From Jacaranda mimosifolia (Eukaryota; Streptophyta; Magnoliopsida; Lamiales; Bignoniaceae), in NCBI GenBank assembly GCA_018894105.1, contig CM032128.1:15977001-16041000 (forward strand): a stretch of 64,000 nt of DNA, given 5' to 3'. Numbering within the stretch: position 1 is the first letter of the stretch; the number at the start of each line of letters is the position of its first letter. Below, in pieces: positions 24,001-36,628 of the stretch. Made by a program: the position numbers and the translations under genes. Under the pieces are notes generated by a model, which saw nothing but the letters and a program-made list of their open reading frames with translations, made no database searches and was not told the DNA's origin.

Positions 24001-24543
24001 AAACTCTTTTAATTTAATTAATCATCTTGACTTAACTCTTAAAGTTAATTAGGTAAACTCCTTTAGCTTGCAATTGTTAACTTAACCCCTTATTTTAACT
24101 TGACCAATTACTAGACATGTGGCACCAAAATTAACTCCTTAATTATTGATCTTAATTTAACTTAATTAGATCAATTTAACAATTAAATTGATCAAGCCAC
24201 AAATTGAGTACAACATTTGTGTAATCAGTCATCTGCAAATCGATTATCTGAAAATATTTCTAACTCTTAGAAAACCCTCCTTCAACGCCTAGGATATGCA
24301 ATTGGCTTTTGTGTGTGACCCCTTAGGTTCGACCATTCATTGGATAAGGGCTCATAACTATTTGTGACTTTGGAATATCAAATATTTAGCTCTATGTATG
24401 CCACGCAAATACAGTCTTTCCTTCTCCTATCTCCCAAAAGAGTATCTTGCCGACTCCCCAATAGCTTCAATATCGTGTTTCTATTCTCAATGTTCAATTA
24501 CTTTTTATGACTTCATCTTTGAAAAACTCATTTTCCAAAGTAA

Positions 24544-24548
24544 TATAC
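24544..24548. repeat. Target duplication of copy C, left (TATAC)
   Basis: The right copy at 57354-57358 is CATAC, one mismatch. Confidence 0.78.
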
Positions 24549-26759
24549 TGAAGGCACATGTAGCACTAGGATCTAATAATAAAAACTAAAAATTAACTAG
24601 GCAACACATGCTATCAAGGATCTAAACATTCTATTAATTTAGATTTGGAAGAAGAATTACCTTGATTTGCAAATTCCAAGCAAGTGGTGAAGAACTCTTC
24701 TTCAATCCTAAAATGGTCACATAGCGGCACAACGAAATGGATGCAACTTTACTCGATCCAAAATTCCCTAAAAATTTTGAAAAATATTACAACACGTTCT
24801 CAACTCCTTGATGAAGCTACAATAAACAATTCAGCTCAAAAATCCATAGAAAAGTGCTAGAAAAAAATTTCCAAGCAGATTGCCCTAAAATAGATCTCCA
24901 AAAGCAAGCTATCCAATTATGTTGCCTCTAATTGTTACGATCCACAGACCAATGCTAAATCCTAATCTCTTAATATCAGCTCAAAAATAGTAAGGAGATT
25001 TGTAGAGATGAAGGCTTGATTAGAGGTAGGAGAAGAAGAGATGAAGTCAAGCTTCAACACATAAGGCAACACTTGAGATATGGCGGAAAAATGTGAAATA
25101 ATCTAATTCTTCACAATGTGATGAAGGTGGCCGCCTATATATATATATATCGATAAATATAGTGATGATTGGCTTCCTCAACGTGACCGCCAAATGCGCC
25201 TTGTAAGTTGACAAGTTGCAATTCAAATTTGAATTTGAATTTTGTGTGCATTTCAATTTCAATTGGAATCTAATTTCAACTTAATTAAAATGCCACACCT
25301 AATGAACCTTTCATTTGAATTTTCCCTCCAAAATAAACTCTTCATTAGCCAAATTAAACACTTTAATTTAATTAACTAACCTTTGACTTAGCTCATAAGT
25401 CAATTAGCATAACTCTTTAAGTTAAGAATTGTTAACTTAACCCTTTAAACTAACTTGACCAATTGATGGTCACGTGGAACCAAATAATTAACTCTTTAAT
25501 CATTAGTCTAATTTAACTCCTTAAATTAGTTGATCAATTTAACAATTAAATTAATCAAGCCAAAATTTGACCTCAATTTGGCCAACCTCAAAATCAGTTC
25601 ACTAGGAGTGATTTTCTAACTCTTAGAAAATTCTCCTTCATCAAGTAGAAAAGGTAATTGGCTTTTGTGTGTGATCCACTAAGTTTTACCATTTATTGGA
25701 CATGAGCTCACAACTACTCATGACTTTTGAATATCATATATTCATTTTAGTTTGAACTCTTTTAAACTAATCGACTTAATTCAATTAACCTCCACTAATT
25801 GAAGAGTACCTAATCTCCATGGTCGATGTCCAACCCCAAGCCCATGGAGCCCAACTAATTGGCCAAAATGAAAGCTTTTAGAGAACCATTCTAGCTCTAC
25901 ACATATCATGCAAATACAGTCCTTTCATCTCATATCTCCCAAAAGAAGCCTAGGGCAAGATATTTGTCGTCCCTAATAACCTCGATACTATGTCTCTATT
26001 GAAATGTTTGATTTCTCTTTATGACCTCATCTTTGGAAACACCTTTTCCAAATTGTCATACTACCTTATGCAAGAACTTATTGGAATCGATCATTATAGA
26101 ACACAAAAGAGATGCACTCACCCTTCACAACGACGAGGAATCAAATTCCTTCTTGGATCTCATAAACCTTCATATCTAAGTAACTCATACACAACTTCCA
26201 CCTGAACGACCCGCTATGTGGCCAAGGAAGAGTCAAAGCATGAAGACCTAAACACAAGGTTACCTTGTATCAGCAAGTTAGAAGACTAATTATATGCATT
26301 AGCATAAGCTGAAGAACTTCCTACTATGGACCTACTACTTCGGCTATCTAGTGGATTCTTTGAGTAGGCCTTTAGTGCCTTGTTCCCTAACAAACACTTA
26401 CTAACATGCATCCATATCTCATATGGAATTGCTCATGGAACGGAGCAACATCCAACCCTAGGATTTATGCATCGTTAGTGCAAGTCTATCTGAATCTTAG
26501 ATGCCTTGTCTCATAAGATCCTATGACTTGGAAGTTTTAAGATCACGACCGTGTAAGGCTATTCCAAGATCACTATCCAGTGTGTGACCAAGTCCCACAG
26601 TCTATGTGTGATCAAAGGGCTTCAACCAAATGCCAATGAAGTAAATATAAAAATAAGATGAAGATAGTCATTTAATGAATATCATCAAATCAAGATTATA
26701 TCACAAGTATAATAGTTTAAAATGCCAATCTAATTGGCTTGCAGGGTACTATTCCAATA
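24549..26759 (-). repeat. 3' LTR of copy C (2211 bp)
   Basis: Runs TGAAGGCACATGTAGC to GTACTATTCCAATA. On the element strand it begins TATTGG rather than TGTTGG. Its partner at 57353 has the same change, so the source copy already carried it. An AT-run at about 25136-25158 covers the TATA region. Confidence 0.92.
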
Positions 26760-26773
26760 ATCTCCCACTTGCC
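26760..26773 (-). other. Polypurine tract of copy C
   Basis: GGCAAGTGGGAGAT on the element strand, flush with the 3' LTR. Confidence 0.88.
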
Positions 26774-27617
26774 CTAAAGCCAATTCCCCAGAGTCTTATG
26801 ATGCATCTTCTCAAGATGTCTCTCAAAGATAGTTTGCGATAAGGATTTAGTCAGTGGATTTGCTGTATTCTTTTATGAGGAAACTCTATCCACTCAAATG
26901 TCATCTCTATCAATGATCTCCCAGATCAAATGATATTACCTCAATATGTGCTTAAATCGCTGATGAGATCTTGGCTCTTTAGCTTGCACTACTGCCCCGT
27001 TGTTGTCACATCGGCTCAGCAGTCCTAGGTACTCATCCAACTCTTGGATGAAGTTTTTCATCCAAACACCTTCGTTTGTGGCTTCAAAAGTAGCAATATA
27101 TTTTGCCTCAGTGGTAGAATCGACCATGGCATCTTACGTTGAGCTCTTTCAACTCACTGCGCTATTGAGGCAAAATAAAAATCCAAAAATGAATTTTAGG
27201 TGATCTATATCAGATTGGAAACTAGAGTCTGAAAACTCCTCGAGTTTCAATTCTCCATTACTGTAAACCAATAATAAGTCCTTTGTCCTTTTCAAGTACT
27301 TAAAGATTATTTTTACGGCCATCTAGTGACTTTGGCCAGGATTGAATTGAAAACAACTCATAACACTTAGACCGTGTGCCACATCTGGTCTTATACATTA
27401 AACAGCATACATAATGCTCCCAATAGTGAAGCATAAGGATGCAGGATACCTTTGTCTCTCGTCATCAGTCTTAGGGGCCATAGACTTAGAGAGACGAATG
27501 TCATGTCCCATAGGGAGGAATCCCTTCTTGAATTCTTCCATACTAAGCATCTTTAGTATTTTGTTAATCTACGGAGTTTAGGAAAGCCCCAGCATCCTTC
27601 TCGATCTATCTCTATAG
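26774..27617 (-). pseudogene. Copy C pol segment 1: RNase H and end of reverse transcriptase
   Basis: C-terminal pol, read leftward. The 26936-27127 frame gives MVDSTTEAKYIATFEATNEGVWMKNF-type RNase H sequence ending AKEPRSHQRFKHILR, the conserved RNase H C-terminal run of copia elements. Position 27617 is the D insertion point, inside the codons just after the reverse-transcriptase palm; the same protein continues at 37679. Confidence 0.9.
27613..27617. repeat. Target duplication of copy D, left (TATAG)
   Basis: Perfect match to 37674-37678. Confidence 0.92.
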
Positions 27618-28809
27618 TGTTGGAATAGTGCTCGGCAAGCCAATTAGATTGGTCTTGTAAAAGCTATTTCCTTGTAAAGCAATCTTGATTGAATGATATT
27701 CTTTATATGTCCACATTCATCTTATGCTTCATATTACTTCACTTGCATTTGGATGAAGCCCTTAGATCACACATGACTACAGGACTTGATTCGGTGACCA
27801 TGGAATAAGTCTTACAAGGTCGTGATCTTAAATTTTCCAAGTCATAGGATCTTAGACATGGGGCATCTAAGATTTGGATAAACTTGCACTAACAATGTAT
27901 AAATCCAAGAGTTGGATATTGCTCCGTTCCATGAGCAATCTGTATGAGATATCGGTGTATGTTAGCAGGTACTTGTTAGAGAATAAGGCACTAAACAGCC
28001 TCCAGAGAATCCACTAGATAGTTGTAGTGGTAAGTCCGTAGTGATCAATTCTCCCGTTTACGCTAGTGCATAATATTAGTCCTCTGACCTGAGGATCCAT
28101 GATAACCTTGTGCCTGGTCTTCATGCTTTGACTCTTCCTTGACCACTTAGCAGGTCTTTCAGGTTGAGGTTGGGTATGAACTACATGGCATAGAGGTTTA
28201 TGATAACCAAAATGGAATCCAACTCCTCATTTTTGTAAAGGACGAGTGTATCTCTTACGTATTCTATAATGATCGATTCCAAGATATTCCTTGCGCAAGG
28301 TGGTGTGCTAATTTAGAAAAGGAGTTTTCTAAAGGTGAGGTCACATAAGGGAATCAAACATTGAGAATAGAAATATAGTATTGAGGCTATTAGGGAGCCG
28401 ACAAAAATCTTACCCTAGGCCTTTTTCGGGAAATAGGAGACAAAAAGACCGTATTTGCATGGTACGTGTAGAGCTATGATGGTTCTCCAGAATATTCATT
28501 TTGGCCAATTAATTGGGCTCCATGGGCTTGAGGTTGGACATAAACTATGGAGATTTGGTACTCTTTAATTGATGAGATTATCTGAATTAACTCAATTAGT
28601 TTAAAAGGAGTTTTAAACTAAAATAAATATAAGATATTCAAAAGTCACAAAGAGTTGTTAGCCCATGTCCAATGAATGGTAGAACTTATTGGGTCATACA
28701 CAAAAGCCAAATAGCTTCCAAAATTGGTAGAGCAATTTTCTAAGTGTTAGAAAAATCACCCTTTGGTGACCAATTTTCAGGGTTCCAATCTAACTGTCAA
28801 TTTTGGTTT

Positions 28810-28981
28810 GATTAATTTAAGTATTAAATTAATCAACTAATTTAAGAATTAAATTAGACCAATAATTAAGGAGTTAATTATGTGGTGCCATGTTGACCAT
28901 CAATTGGACAAGTTGACTTAAAGACTTAAGTTGACTAATTTAAACTTAAGAGTTAAGCTTGTTTGATTTAAGAGTTAAATC
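28810..28981 (+). repeat. U3 palindrome ladder, 5' LTR of D
   Basis: Successive inverted repeats. 28810-28834 has arms GATTAATTTAA around a GTA centre; 28965-28981 has arms GATTTAA around GAG; intermediate units have similar cores and different arms. Confidence 0.8.
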
Positions 28982-29448
28982 AAAGGTTAATTAACTAAAT
29001 TAAAGTGTTTAATTTAATTAATGAATAGAATAATTTTTTGAGGGAAAATTTAAATGCAATGTTCATTTAAATTAGCATCTTAATTAATTTGGAATTAGAT
29101 TCCAAATGAAATTTAAATGCACTTAAAATTTAAGAAAGACTTAAATTTGAATTTTGCCAACTTGGCATGCCACTTGGGCGGTCACCTTGAGGAAGGTGTG
29201 ATGCCAAATAGCATTTCACCTTCCACCCTCTACATATAGATAAAGAGTGCCTGCAAAATTCAAAATTAATTGCTAAAAAGTGTGAGAATTAGATTCTTAT
29301 ATTCCCTACAAAATCTCTCTCCATGCATTGCATCTTAAGTTGAAGCTTTGCATTTCTTCCTCTTCCCAGCCTAAAAATCGACCTCCCTCTACCTATTTTT
29401 CTCCTTTCAAACTCCATCTTCTAGTGAGGGGAAATTGGAAGATTGTTT

Positions 29449-29480
29449 GGTGTGTGGATCATATCAATAGAGGTAAGACA
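29449..29480 (+). other. Conserved U5 block with splice-donor-like AG|GTAAGA
   Basis: GTGTGGATCATATCAATAGAGGTAAGAC recurs, with few changes, in every LTR that reaches this far. The potential donor falls at 29472/29473. Most copies read GAGGCAAG (a GC-type donor shape); D's 5' LTR and C's 5' LTR read GGTAAGAC. No acceptor was identified, so splicing is speculation. Confidence 0.4.
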
Positions 29481-29862
29481 CTTGACTTGCTTAGTTTTGG
29501 AGATCCACCTACAGCAGTTTCCAGTTGGACATTTTTTTAGGAGCAATCCAGAAGTATTTTTGGCTCTATTTTTTCATAGTAGATTCCCCTGTGTGTGTAG
29601 GTGTTGTAGATTTAATTTTGTGATTTTTGGAGCAGTGTAGCTTGGGAAAATGTTGCCATTTTTCTACTGTGCCAGTTCCAGATAGTTTCTAGGCTCATGA
29701 GAGATAGTTGATCTTCTCCCTATTTTTGAGCTACAAGAGGTAATTATACATCCTAATCCAGATCTATAGCATGAATAGATCCTTGGTAGCTTGAGTAGCT
29801 TAGTTATTTTCAAGCTTATAAAGTTTTGATCTATGGATCCTAATGTTACTCTTGCCTTCAAG

Positions 29863-29874
29863 TGGTATCGGAGC
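29863..29874 (+). other. Primer-binding site of copy D
   Basis: TGGTATCGGAGC, two bases after the 5' LTR, complementary to initiator-Met tRNA with one G-U pair. It primes minus-strand DNA synthesis. Confidence 0.92.
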
Positions 29875-31796
29875 CTTTTTCATGCTATGTTTTGGATTAC
29901 TGCTTGATTGATTCATGTGATGAATTGATCAATATCACCAAATAATTCATCCAAGCCATGGATTTGAGTGTTTGGATGATGATGCTTGTGGCACTATTGC
30001 TTGATGAATTGAAAGCATGCTTTTATGTGATTTAAGTGTTGATTCATGTTTTAGTATGTTTTAGTTCATAGTGATAAATGTTGAATGTTGATTTAGCGTT
30101 TATTGATGTTATATGTTGATATAGCATGTTGACATTTGATTAAAAGATTTTTGGTCATTTTTGGATCCAATTTGATTGGAGTTGTATTGGAGATTTTGAA
30201 GAACATGATTCTTACTTGAACTTGATTTTTGAAGCTTGATTGAGCACTTCAATTTGCACTTTTAAAATGTGTTTTCGATCTAGAAATTGGTCCATAATGT
30301 GTGATTTAATGTTTAGAATGAGTTTTAGCATTTTTTGTGCACCAAGGTTGAGCTAAAAATGGCCTAACTTGCCTTTGACCCAAAACAGGGGCTGCTGCCG
30401 GCTTTGGTGCACATTGGCAGGGCTATAACTGAGACTTACTGCCCAACCATGTGCTTGCCTCGGCCAACAGCGCCCGATCATGGGTTGGGCGACTTTTTGT
30501 GCAATTTTTGGGCTCATTTGGTTTCTAGAAATGATATTAAATCATATGTTATGGATGCAGAAGTGTTGTGCAAGTTCTCAATATAATGTTTGACATTTTT
30601 CAAGCTCCTTAAATCTTGTTAAAGTTTATCTCCAATAGTTGCATTAGTGTTATGCTTGTTCAATTATTTGTTCATGAGATAAGCATTTAATTGTTAGAAT
30701 TAATTGTTAATTCTAGATTTATTTATTGTTCATTTAATTATTGAATGAATGAGAATGATCATGAGCCTTTAATATTGATTTTATATGTTTCAAGTTATTG
30801 AAATGGGTTGTATTAAACTGGGGCTTGCATGCCTCTTTATTTCTACCTTGTAAATGTTATGAGAATAGAATCACTAGGAGTAAGGATTTCTTTCTCATGT
30901 AAAAGTTACATGGAGCAAAGGAGACCTTGGAGGTATGGAGACTTTTGAAGACCTATGTATGTATGGCATACTCTCGTTTAATAACTAGATTTAATCAACC
31001 CATCTAAAATCAACTAGGTGGTGCACCTATGGCTCTAAGTGCACCATTTGGTTAGGCTCATGGTCATTCCACCCTAGGAGCATGCTAGGCGCATTTACTT
31101 ATTTATACTTTTCATATCCTATTGATGTATGAGATGCATGTTTAGGATATAGAAAACCTAAATAAGAAGATAAAATGATGAGATCTTTGCAAGCAAAAAC
31201 CTTCAACTTAGAATGTCTAAGTGGTTTTCAAATATTAAGTGGAAATGGATACAAATTTAAATGAGCTTTAATAATCAAAGCCTTCTACCAATAGTATACG
31301 CCATGACGATGCTACTGAATTTGTGTGATGGCACTCGAAGCGGGGGTCACACTAAGGAGAAAAGCTGTGGTGCCTTCGATTTGAGAACCTCCATGCATTG
31401 GCACTCAAATCAGGGGATGACATGGAGCTGTCTCAAATCAAAGTTTGATTGGTAGGTATGACTTAACACTTAGTAATATAGATACACTCAAAGCAGGGTG
31501 TCTACATGAAAAGTGAGATAAAATATATCAAGAGTTGCATGAGATGTAATTAGCAAGTATTGCTTACCTTTCGATTGTTTATGGATGGCACTCGAAGCGA
31601 AGGTCCACTTACGAGTCCTTAGGATCTTGATTCTCACTAGAAAATATGATTTCCCGAATTCTTCTAGGGGGTGAAGAATTTGATAAAATAATGGGAGGAA
31701 AACATGCTTGAAAGACCACAAAATATGTTTTTAATATCAAATTCAATCACATGCTTATTCTCTTTTTCACCTTTGAGGATTTGTGAAATCTCAAGA
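29875..31796 (+). other. Untranslated leader of copy D
   Basis: About 1.9 kb without a plausible gene. GC-rich island at about 30380-30500; conserved middle part; hairpin array at 31323-31607. The small open frame at 30404-30586 covers the GC island and matches nothing. Confidence 0.8.
31323..31607 (+). other. Leader hairpin array, copy D
   Basis: In RNA order: 31323-31352, GTGTGA/TCACAC; 31389-31427, CTCCATG/CATGGAG (7 bp, perfect); 31479-31504, TAG..ACAC/GTGT-CTA with a 2-nt bulge; 31582-31607, TGGA/TCCA. Loops carry TGGCACTCGAAGCG or close variants. Confidence 0.58.
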
Positions 31797-32579
31797 ATAG
31801 TTTAGTGTTCCACTCAACGTTATTTTGGAAACCAATAAACCAATCGGGCCAAACTTCCATGATTGACTTAACCTCAAAAATTGTTCTAGATTCCTAGAAA
31901 TGGATAGATGTCCGATATCAAGGTGCTCCAAATCCCATTGGGATTAAAAGTAGATCGAGAGATATGTGAGAAGTTTACAAATTGGGTTTAGGATCGTCCT
32001 ATTCCATAGTCTCATGATGGCATCTACAAACTTTAAAAGTCTCAAAGATACATGAATAGTACCTTGGTTATAGTTTACAAGAGTTGTAAAACAAACAAGG
32101 TATAATAAGTTCATAGTGTCAAAAGAGATTTTTTTCAAGCTAGGATGGATATGAAGTCATATGTTATTGACTACGGTCTAAAGATGATTAGGCTTAGAGA
32201 AGCTTTTTCTACTTGGATGTAGTAATGGATATTGATCACCATGAGGATTTAATCCTCACATCCTTACCCAGTTTAATTGATCAAAGTGTTGATCTAGAAG
32301 GAAAATGCCATGACAAAGGCAAACCTTTGATACTTGTTTCCTCCTTCAAGTCTATGGGTCCTATGGGTGCTAGAAAGAGAAGTAAAAGGAAGAAAAGTTC
32401 TTCCTCCACGAGAAAATAACTATTAAAGGCATTCGAAAGAGTCAAGAAGATTATAGAGGATATAGACAATATTATTTGTTTCTACTTAGGCTAGATAGGC
32501 CATTGGAAGCTATTATGCAAGGAATACCTTGCAATCCTTTAGAAGGATATGTACTTTATTGAAGTGCATTTAAGGATAA
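31797..32579 (+). pseudogene. Copy D gag
   Basis: Heavily decayed gag. The start codon seen in copy A is lost (ATAG in its place near 31797). Recognisable pieces are YNKFIVSKEIFFKLG near 32100 and IGHWK at about 32495-32510. The zinc knuckle near 32477 has lost its second Cys and has a TAG stop at 32492-32494. Copy E has the same stop at 43357-43359. The stretch GARKRSKRKKSSSS (about 32365-32410) is the basic linker. Confidence 0.82.
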
Positions 32580-35341
32580 ATTCTTCCTCATGGATATATG
32601 GTATCGCATGCGGCTCTTATCTTTGTAAGTTGTTACAAAGAATAAGAAAGAAGAATAAAACTAAGTGATGTGGATATGATCCACTGCCTTGGCTAAGGAG
32701 CAAGAGTTGAGACCAAAGCCAAAGACGTATAATAAGTTGTACTTAGGGAACTCCATAATTGTATTGAACCTTTGCTAATATGTGCCATATATTGTTGAGA
32801 ACCTTATTTCAAATTCCTATTTTAGATAATGAAGAATTTGATCCTTCTATGTTCAATGGTAGATTGAAGGCATTAAAGAACAGGTTCTTTAATTGCTTGT
32901 GGTACACCTAACAAAGGATTATACATTTTGGATTCTCAACTATCACTAATGCACTTTCAACAAAGTAAGGAAATTAGATATCCAAGAAGATGCCATTCTT
33001 TGGCATGTAAGACTTGGTCATATCTCTAAGAATAGGATGAGCAAGTTAGAAGCTCTCAAAGCACTAAATGTTAGTGGCATTGAGGAACTTCCTAGTTGTA
33101 AATCTTATTTAAAGGCAAAAATGACCAAAGCTTCTTTTGTAGGATAAATGGAGCACTCCAAAAGTCTCTTGGATTTGACCCATACAGATGTTTGTGGACC
33201 ACAAAGAGTTAGTAGTAGAGGAGGCTATTCCTACTTCATTACTTTCACCGATGATTATAGTTGGTTTGAACACGTGTTTCTCATGAAGAACAAGTCCGAA
33301 GCCTTTGAAAAGTTCAAAGTGTATAGGAGTGAAGTGGAAAACCAATTGGAGTTAAGTATTAAAGCTCTTCGATTGGATCGAGGAGGAGAATAGTTGAGCA
33401 CCGAATTCTTAGATTATCTAACCGAAAATGTGATTCTCTCTCAATGGACTCCACCCGGCACACCCCAATATAATGGAGTAGACAAGAGGAGAAACAATAC
33501 CTTGTTGGACATGGTACGTTCCATGTTAAGCTTCTTTGATGTTCGTATATCCTTTTTGGGATACGTCTTAATCACAGCGGCGAAGTTACTAAGTGTAGTA
33601 CTTTCAAAGTCGGTGCCCAAAATACCATATGGGATATGGTATGACAAAGAACCCTTTTACCAATATCTCAAGGTTCGGGGATTTCCCGCCTATGTGAGAT
33701 GGATAGTGGGAGATAAGTTGAATAGTAAATCCACCTTGTGCAAGTTTGTGGGATACCCAGGAGAGTCTACAGGTTATTTCTTATATGATCCCTCGAAACA
33801 AAAGGTGTTTATTTCTTGAAGCGCCACCTTTTTGGAAAAGAAATTTCTATTAGATAGAAAAAGGTGTTGTTGTTGAACTTGGTGAAGTTCAAGATGATCA
33901 TCAAATCCCACAAACGGTAGAAACAAATATATATATATATATAAGAACTCTACACACAACCTCTAAAAAGGTCGGACAGAATCAAGAAGCAACCCGAAAA
34001 GCTCGGATTCCTTTATGAAACAGGCTAATCGGATAGTGGTCCAAAGACTTATAAGGAAGCTATGCTAGACATAGATTCGAGATGATGGCTTGAAGCTATG
34101 AGATTCGAAATGGACTCCATGTACTCAAACAAATTATAGACATTGGTAGATCCACCAAAGGGAATAGTTCCTGTCATTTGCAAGTAGATCTATAAGCAAA
34201 AGCTTGGAGTAGATGGAGAAGTGGTGACTTTTAAGGCGCGACTAGTGGCAAAGGGTTATGCCTAAGTCCATTCGGTATCAATTTCGAGGAAACCTTTTCA
34301 CTGGTCGCTATGCCTAAGTCCATTCGGATTCTACTTGCCATAGCCATATATTATGACTATGAGATATGTCAAATGGATGTGAAAACCGCTTTCCTCAATA
34401 GTGACATTGAAGAAGAAATCTATATGGAGCAACCAAAAGGTTTGCAAACTCTAGAGATCGATTTATGGACTCAAACAAGCATCCCGATGTTGGAACATAC
34501 GTTTTGACAAAACAGTCAAATCATTTGGCTTTGTTAAAAATGTGTATGGACTATGTGTGTATAAGAAGGCTAGCAGGAGTAGCGTATAGTTTATTATGCT
34601 TTATGTCGATGACATCCTTCTTATTAGGAATGAGGTAGGAATGTTAGAGTGTACTAAAGAATAGTTATCTACATAATTCTTTATGAAGGATTTAGGAAAA
34701 ACATCCTACATATTGAGAATACGTATATATAGAGATAGATCTAAGAGGATCCTGGGGCTATCCTAAACCCTGTACATTGACAAGATACTAAAGATGTTTA
34801 GTATGGAAGAATCCAAGAAAGGATTTCTTCCTATAGGACATGGCATTTGTCTCTCCAAGTCTATGCCGCCAAGATTGACAATGAGAGACAAAGTATGTCC
34901 CACACACCTTATGCCTCCACCATTGGGAGCATAATGTATACAGTTCAATGTATAAGACTAGATGTGGCACACTTACTAAGTGTTACGAGTAGGTTCCAAT
35001 CCATTTCCAGTGAGAGTCACTGCATAGCCATTAAAGCAATCCTTAAGTACTTGAGACGGACTAAGGACTTTTTTTTGGTATACGGCAATGGAGAATTGAA
35101 ACTATAGGGGTTTTCGGATTTAAGTTTCTAATTCGATATAGATAACCTCAAATCCACTTCTGGATTTATATTTTGCCTCAATAGTGGCGCGATGAGTTGG
35201 AAGAGTTCCAAACAAGACAATTATCTTTGGAAGATAATTTCGGACTTGAGCCAAGATCTCATCAGTGATCCAAACACGGTAAATGCGTTATCATTTGATG
35301 TATGATATCAATTGATAGAGGCAACAACTGAGTGGACCATG
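32580..35341 (+). pseudogene. Copy D pol: protease, integrase, reverse transcriptase, RNase H
   Basis: The protease site at 32600-32608 reads G-I-A, so even the catalytic Asp is gone; stop TAA at 32694-32696 and a +1 shift about 45 bases on are shared with P and E. Integrase lies at about 33145-33810: the 33148-33393 frame holds FTDDYSWFEH and LRLDRGGE with a stop right after it, and the 33394-33819 frame continues with WTPPGTPQYNGV and WDKEP-type sequence (141 codons). Reverse transcriptase runs about 34050-34770 with MDVKTAFLN and YVDD at 34602-34613. RNase H follows at about 34850-35340. At least one short repeat insertion near 34265-34320 duplicates CCTAAGTCCATTCGG. Confidence 0.9.
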
Positions 35342-35450
35342 TTGCCTCATAAGAGAATTTAGCAGAACCACGGCCTAAACCCCTAAAAGAAAAAGGTCTT
35401 TGAAGAACATCTTGAGAAAATGGGCCTCAAGGCCATGGGAATTGGCTTTA

Positions 35451-35465
35451 GAGCAAGTGGGAGAT
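35451..35465 (+). other. Polypurine tract of copy D
   Basis: GAGCAAGTGGGAGAT directly before the 3' LTR. Confidence 0.9.
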
Positions 35466-36628
35466 TGTTGGAATAGTGCCCGGCAAGCCAATTAGATTGG
35501 TCTTGTAAAAGCTATTTCCTTGTAAAACAATCTTGATTGAATGATATTCTTTATATGGCCACTTTCATCTTATACTTTATATTACTTCACTTGCATTTGG
35601 ATTTGGTTTGGTGACCATCGAATAAGTCTTACATGATCGTAATCTTAAATCTTCCAAGTCATAGGATCTTACAAGACGCCCGGGGCATCTGAGATCTGGA
35701 TAGACTTGCCCTAACGATGCATAAATCTAAGAGTTTGATATTACTCCATTCCATGAGCAATCTGTACGAGATATGTGTGCATGTTAGTGGGTGTTTGTTA
35801 GAGAACAAGGTACTAAAGACCCTCTGGAGAATCCACTAGATAGTCGTACTGGCAAGTCGATAGTGATCAATTCTCCCACTTACGCCACTGCATATTATTA
35901 GTCCTCTGACCTGAGGACCCATGGTAACCTTGTGTCCGGTCCTCATGCTTTAACTCTTCCTTAACCACTTAGTGGGTCTTTCGGGTTAAGGTTGGGCATG
36001 ATCTGCTTGGCATGGAGGTTTCTGAGATCCAAAATGAAATCCAATTCCTTATTTTTGTGAAGGATGAGTGCATTTCCTATGTATTCTATAATGATCATTC
36101 CCAGAAATCCTTCCACAAGGTGGTGTGACAATTTAGAAAATGAGCTTTCCAAAGGTGAGGTCACACAAGGGAATCGAACATTGAGAATAGAAACATAGTA
36201 TTAAGACTATTAGGGAGTCGGCAAATATCATGCCCTAGGCCTCTTTCAGGAGATAGGAGATGGAAGTACCATATTTGCATGGTAAGCGTAGAGCTATGAT
36301 GGTTATCTAGAATATTCATTTTTGCCAATCAGTTGGGCTCCATGGGCTTGAGGCTGGACATTGACCATGGAGATTGGGTACTCTTCAATTGATGACATTA
36401 ATTGAATTGGGTCGATTAGTTTAAAAGGAGTTTTAAACTAAAATAAATATAAGATATTCAAAAGTCACAAAAAGTTGTTAGCCCATGTCCAATGAATGGT
36501 AGAACCTATTGGGTCACACACAAGAGCCAAATAGCTTCCAAAATTGGTAGTGCAATTTCTAAGTGTTAGAAAAACCATCATTTGGTGACCGATTTTCAAG
36601 GTTCCAATCTAATAGTCAATTTTGGTTT

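Larger units (their letters stand above)
22649..24548 (-). repeat. Solo LTR B, left segment (contains assembly gap)
   Basis: Starts TGAAGTCACATGTAGCC and aligns with the other LTRs up to 24548, where copy C interrupts it. There is no internal region or primer site attached to either end, so it is a solo LTR, the usual product of recombination between an element's two LTRs. About 190 bp that other LTRs carry is missing at 24388 (ATATTTA joined to GCTCTATG). Confidence 0.85.
27618..29860 (+). repeat. 5' LTR of copy D (2243 bp)
   Basis: TGTTGGAATAGTGCTCGG to ACTCTTGCCTTCA, perfect TG/CA ends. Palindrome ladder at 28810-28981. The TATA region at 29230-29243 is altered to TACATATAGATA, whereas the 3' LTR keeps TATATATAGATA. 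The conserved GTGTGGATCATA block is at 29449-29480. Confidence 0.95.

Noticed and set aside
28810..28981. CRISPR-like array or tandem repeat
   Set aside because: Units share only the TTAA-GAG-TTAA core, spacing is irregular, and the DNA is plant nuclear.
30404..30586. 60-codon frame over the leader GC island
   Set aside because: Not conserved in the islands of A, C or E; no start context or similarity.
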